From Linyphia triangularis (Eukaryota > Arthropoda > Arachnida > Araneae > Linyphiidae), in NCBI GenBank assembly GCA_963978545.1, contig OZ021730.1, forward strand, positions 4,132,201 to 4,196,200: 64,000 nt of DNA. The letters run 5' to 3'. The notes below the pieces were generated by a model. The model was not told where the DNA came from and ran no database searches. It saw only the letters and a program-made list of their open reading frames with translations. Both the position numbers and the translations under genes were made by a program. Positions 62,776 through 64,000 of this stretch are shown one piece after another; position 1 is the stretch's first letter; every line of letters starts with the position of its first letter.

Positions 62776-64000
62776 AAAATTTCGATATCTGCAAGAAATC
62801 AGAATATATAATTTAGGTAGGGATAAGCACATTTGAGATGGAAACCGTATCAGACCGTAGGGTTGTTCGGTGCATTCACCGGTCAAGTCAGCCTCTATGA
62901 AAAATGGGCCAGTTGAAAAAAAAAAATTTCGATATCTGCAAGAAATCAGAATATATAATTTAGGTAGGGATGAGCACATTTGAGATGGAAACCGTATCAG
63001 ACCGTAGGGTTGTTCGGTGCATTCACCGGTCAAGTCAGCCTCTATGAAAAATGGGCCAGTTAAAAAAAAAAAATTTCTATATCTGCAAGAAATCAGAATA
63101 TATAATTTAGGTAGGGATGAGCACATTTGAGATGGAAACCGTATCAGACCGTAGGGTTGTTCGGTGCATTCACCGGTCAAGTCAGCCTCTATGAAAAATG
63201 GGCCAGTTAAAAAAAAAAAAATTTCGATATCTGCAAGAAATCAGAATATATAATTTAGGTAGGGATAAGCACATTTGAGATGGAAACCGTATCAGACCGT
63301 AGGGTTGTTCGGTGCATTCACCGGTCAAGTCAGCCTCTATGAAAAATGGGCCAGTTAAAAAAAAAAATTTCGATATCTGCAAGAAATCAGAATATATAAT
63401 TTAGGTAGGGATGAGCACATTTGAGATGGAAACCGTATCAGACCGTAGGGTTGTTCGGTGCATTCACCGGTCAAGTCAGCCTCTATGAAAAATGGGCCAG
63501 TTAAAAAAAAAAAAAATTCTATATCTGCAAGAAATCAGAATATATAATTTAGGTAGGGATGAGCACATTTGAGATGGAAACCGTATCAGACCGTAGGGTT
63601 GTTCGGTGCATTCACCGGTCAAGTCAGCCTCTATGAAAAATGGGCCAGTTAAAAAAAAAAAATTTCGATATCTGCAAGAAATCAGAATATATAATTTAGG
63701 TAGGGATAAGCACATTTGAGATGGAAACCGTATCAGACCGTAGGGTTGTTCGGTGCATTCACCGGTCAAGTCAGCCTCTATGAAAAATGGGCCAGTTAAA
63801 AAAAAAAAAAATTCTATATCTGCAAGAAATCAGAATATATAATCTAGGTAGGGATGAGCACATTTGAGATGGAAACCGTATCAGACCGTAGGGTTGTTCG
63901 GTGCATTCACCGGTCAAGTCAGCCTCTATGAAAAATGGGCCAGTTAAAAAAAAAAAAATTTCGATATCTGCAAGAAATCAGAATATATAATTTAGGTAGG
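62776..64000. repeat. 147-bp tandem array running off the window
   Basis: Unit: TTTCGATATCTGCAAGAAAT, CAGAATATATAATTTAGGTA, GGGATGAGCACATTTGAGAT, GGAAACCGTATCAGACCGTA, GGGTTGTTCGGTGCATTCAC, CGGTCAAGTCAGCCTCTATG, AAAAATGGGCCAGTT and an A-run. Over eight copies, nearly identical. Variants (TTTCGAT or TTCTAT; GATAAGC or GATGAGC) recur with a trimeric tendency. Antisense frames of up to 135 codons are translations of the repeat. Confidence 0.97.

Noticed and set aside
62773..63769. Minus-strand frames up to 135 codons with a repeated peptide
   Set aside because: They are the 147-bp array translated; unit length is a multiple of three, so frames stay open. No start context or domain.

Overview
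This is a window of AT-rich, repeat-saturated animal nuclear DNA, most likely from an arthropod. The signs are long GT-AG introns, jockey-type and BEL/Pao-type retrotransposon debris, tRNA-derived SINEs with target-site duplications, many foldback MITEs and long (TA)n runs. An arachnid is plausible, but that is inference. Nothing looks bacterial: there are no operons, CRISPR arrays or ribosome binding sites.

The one convincing host gene is on the + strand: seven consecutive coding exons (33927 to 61284) of a HECTD2-like HECT-type ubiquitin ligase. The exons join in phase without a stop and give about 305 residues that align to the region N-terminal to the HECT domain. The first coding exon lies upstream (not identified) and the catalytic HECT domain lies downstream of the window. 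Introns 1 to 6 are about 1.9, 1.8, 11.0, 1.1, 2.9 and 7.8 kb and are almost entirely transposon- or tandem-repeat-derived, often to within 20-65 bp of a splice site.

Layout. 1-10 kb: SINEs, a Tigger-type MITE, TTAA and hAT-type MITEs, a 28-bp minisatellite, and a ~170-bp tandem array inside a possible 2.1-kb inverted-repeat element. 11.4-14.6 kb: (TA)n and a ~168-bp tandem array with higher-order structure. 14.6-18.4 kb: two foldback elements, one a mariner-type palindrome with another transposon inside it. 18.9-21.3 kb: a THAP-type gene remnant split by two TTAA-flanked MITEs. 22-33 kb: copies of an interspersed repeat (R2), a jockey RT fragment, hAT-type MITEs of family M7, a 288-bp SINE, and a BEL gag remnant. 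34-62 kb: the HECTD2-like gene and its introns. 62.8-64 kb: a 147-bp tandem array running off the end.

The most interesting observations are these. (1) A ~9-kb block in intron 3 began as a ~390-bp foldback MITE (family M1). Part of its terminal repeat grew into ~47 copies of a 127-bp satellite with a dimeric pattern, which a 2-kb TIR element carrying a broken THAP domain then split. (2) A different segment of the same MITE family grew into a 31-bp minisatellite at 57.6-58.06 kb. (3) Several nested insertions give a relative chronology, such as repeat R6 < Tigger MITE < SINE at 53.4-54.7 kb, and the THAP gene < two TTAA MITEs. Family labels (M1-M12, R1-R8, SINE-A/B/C) are local names used only here.
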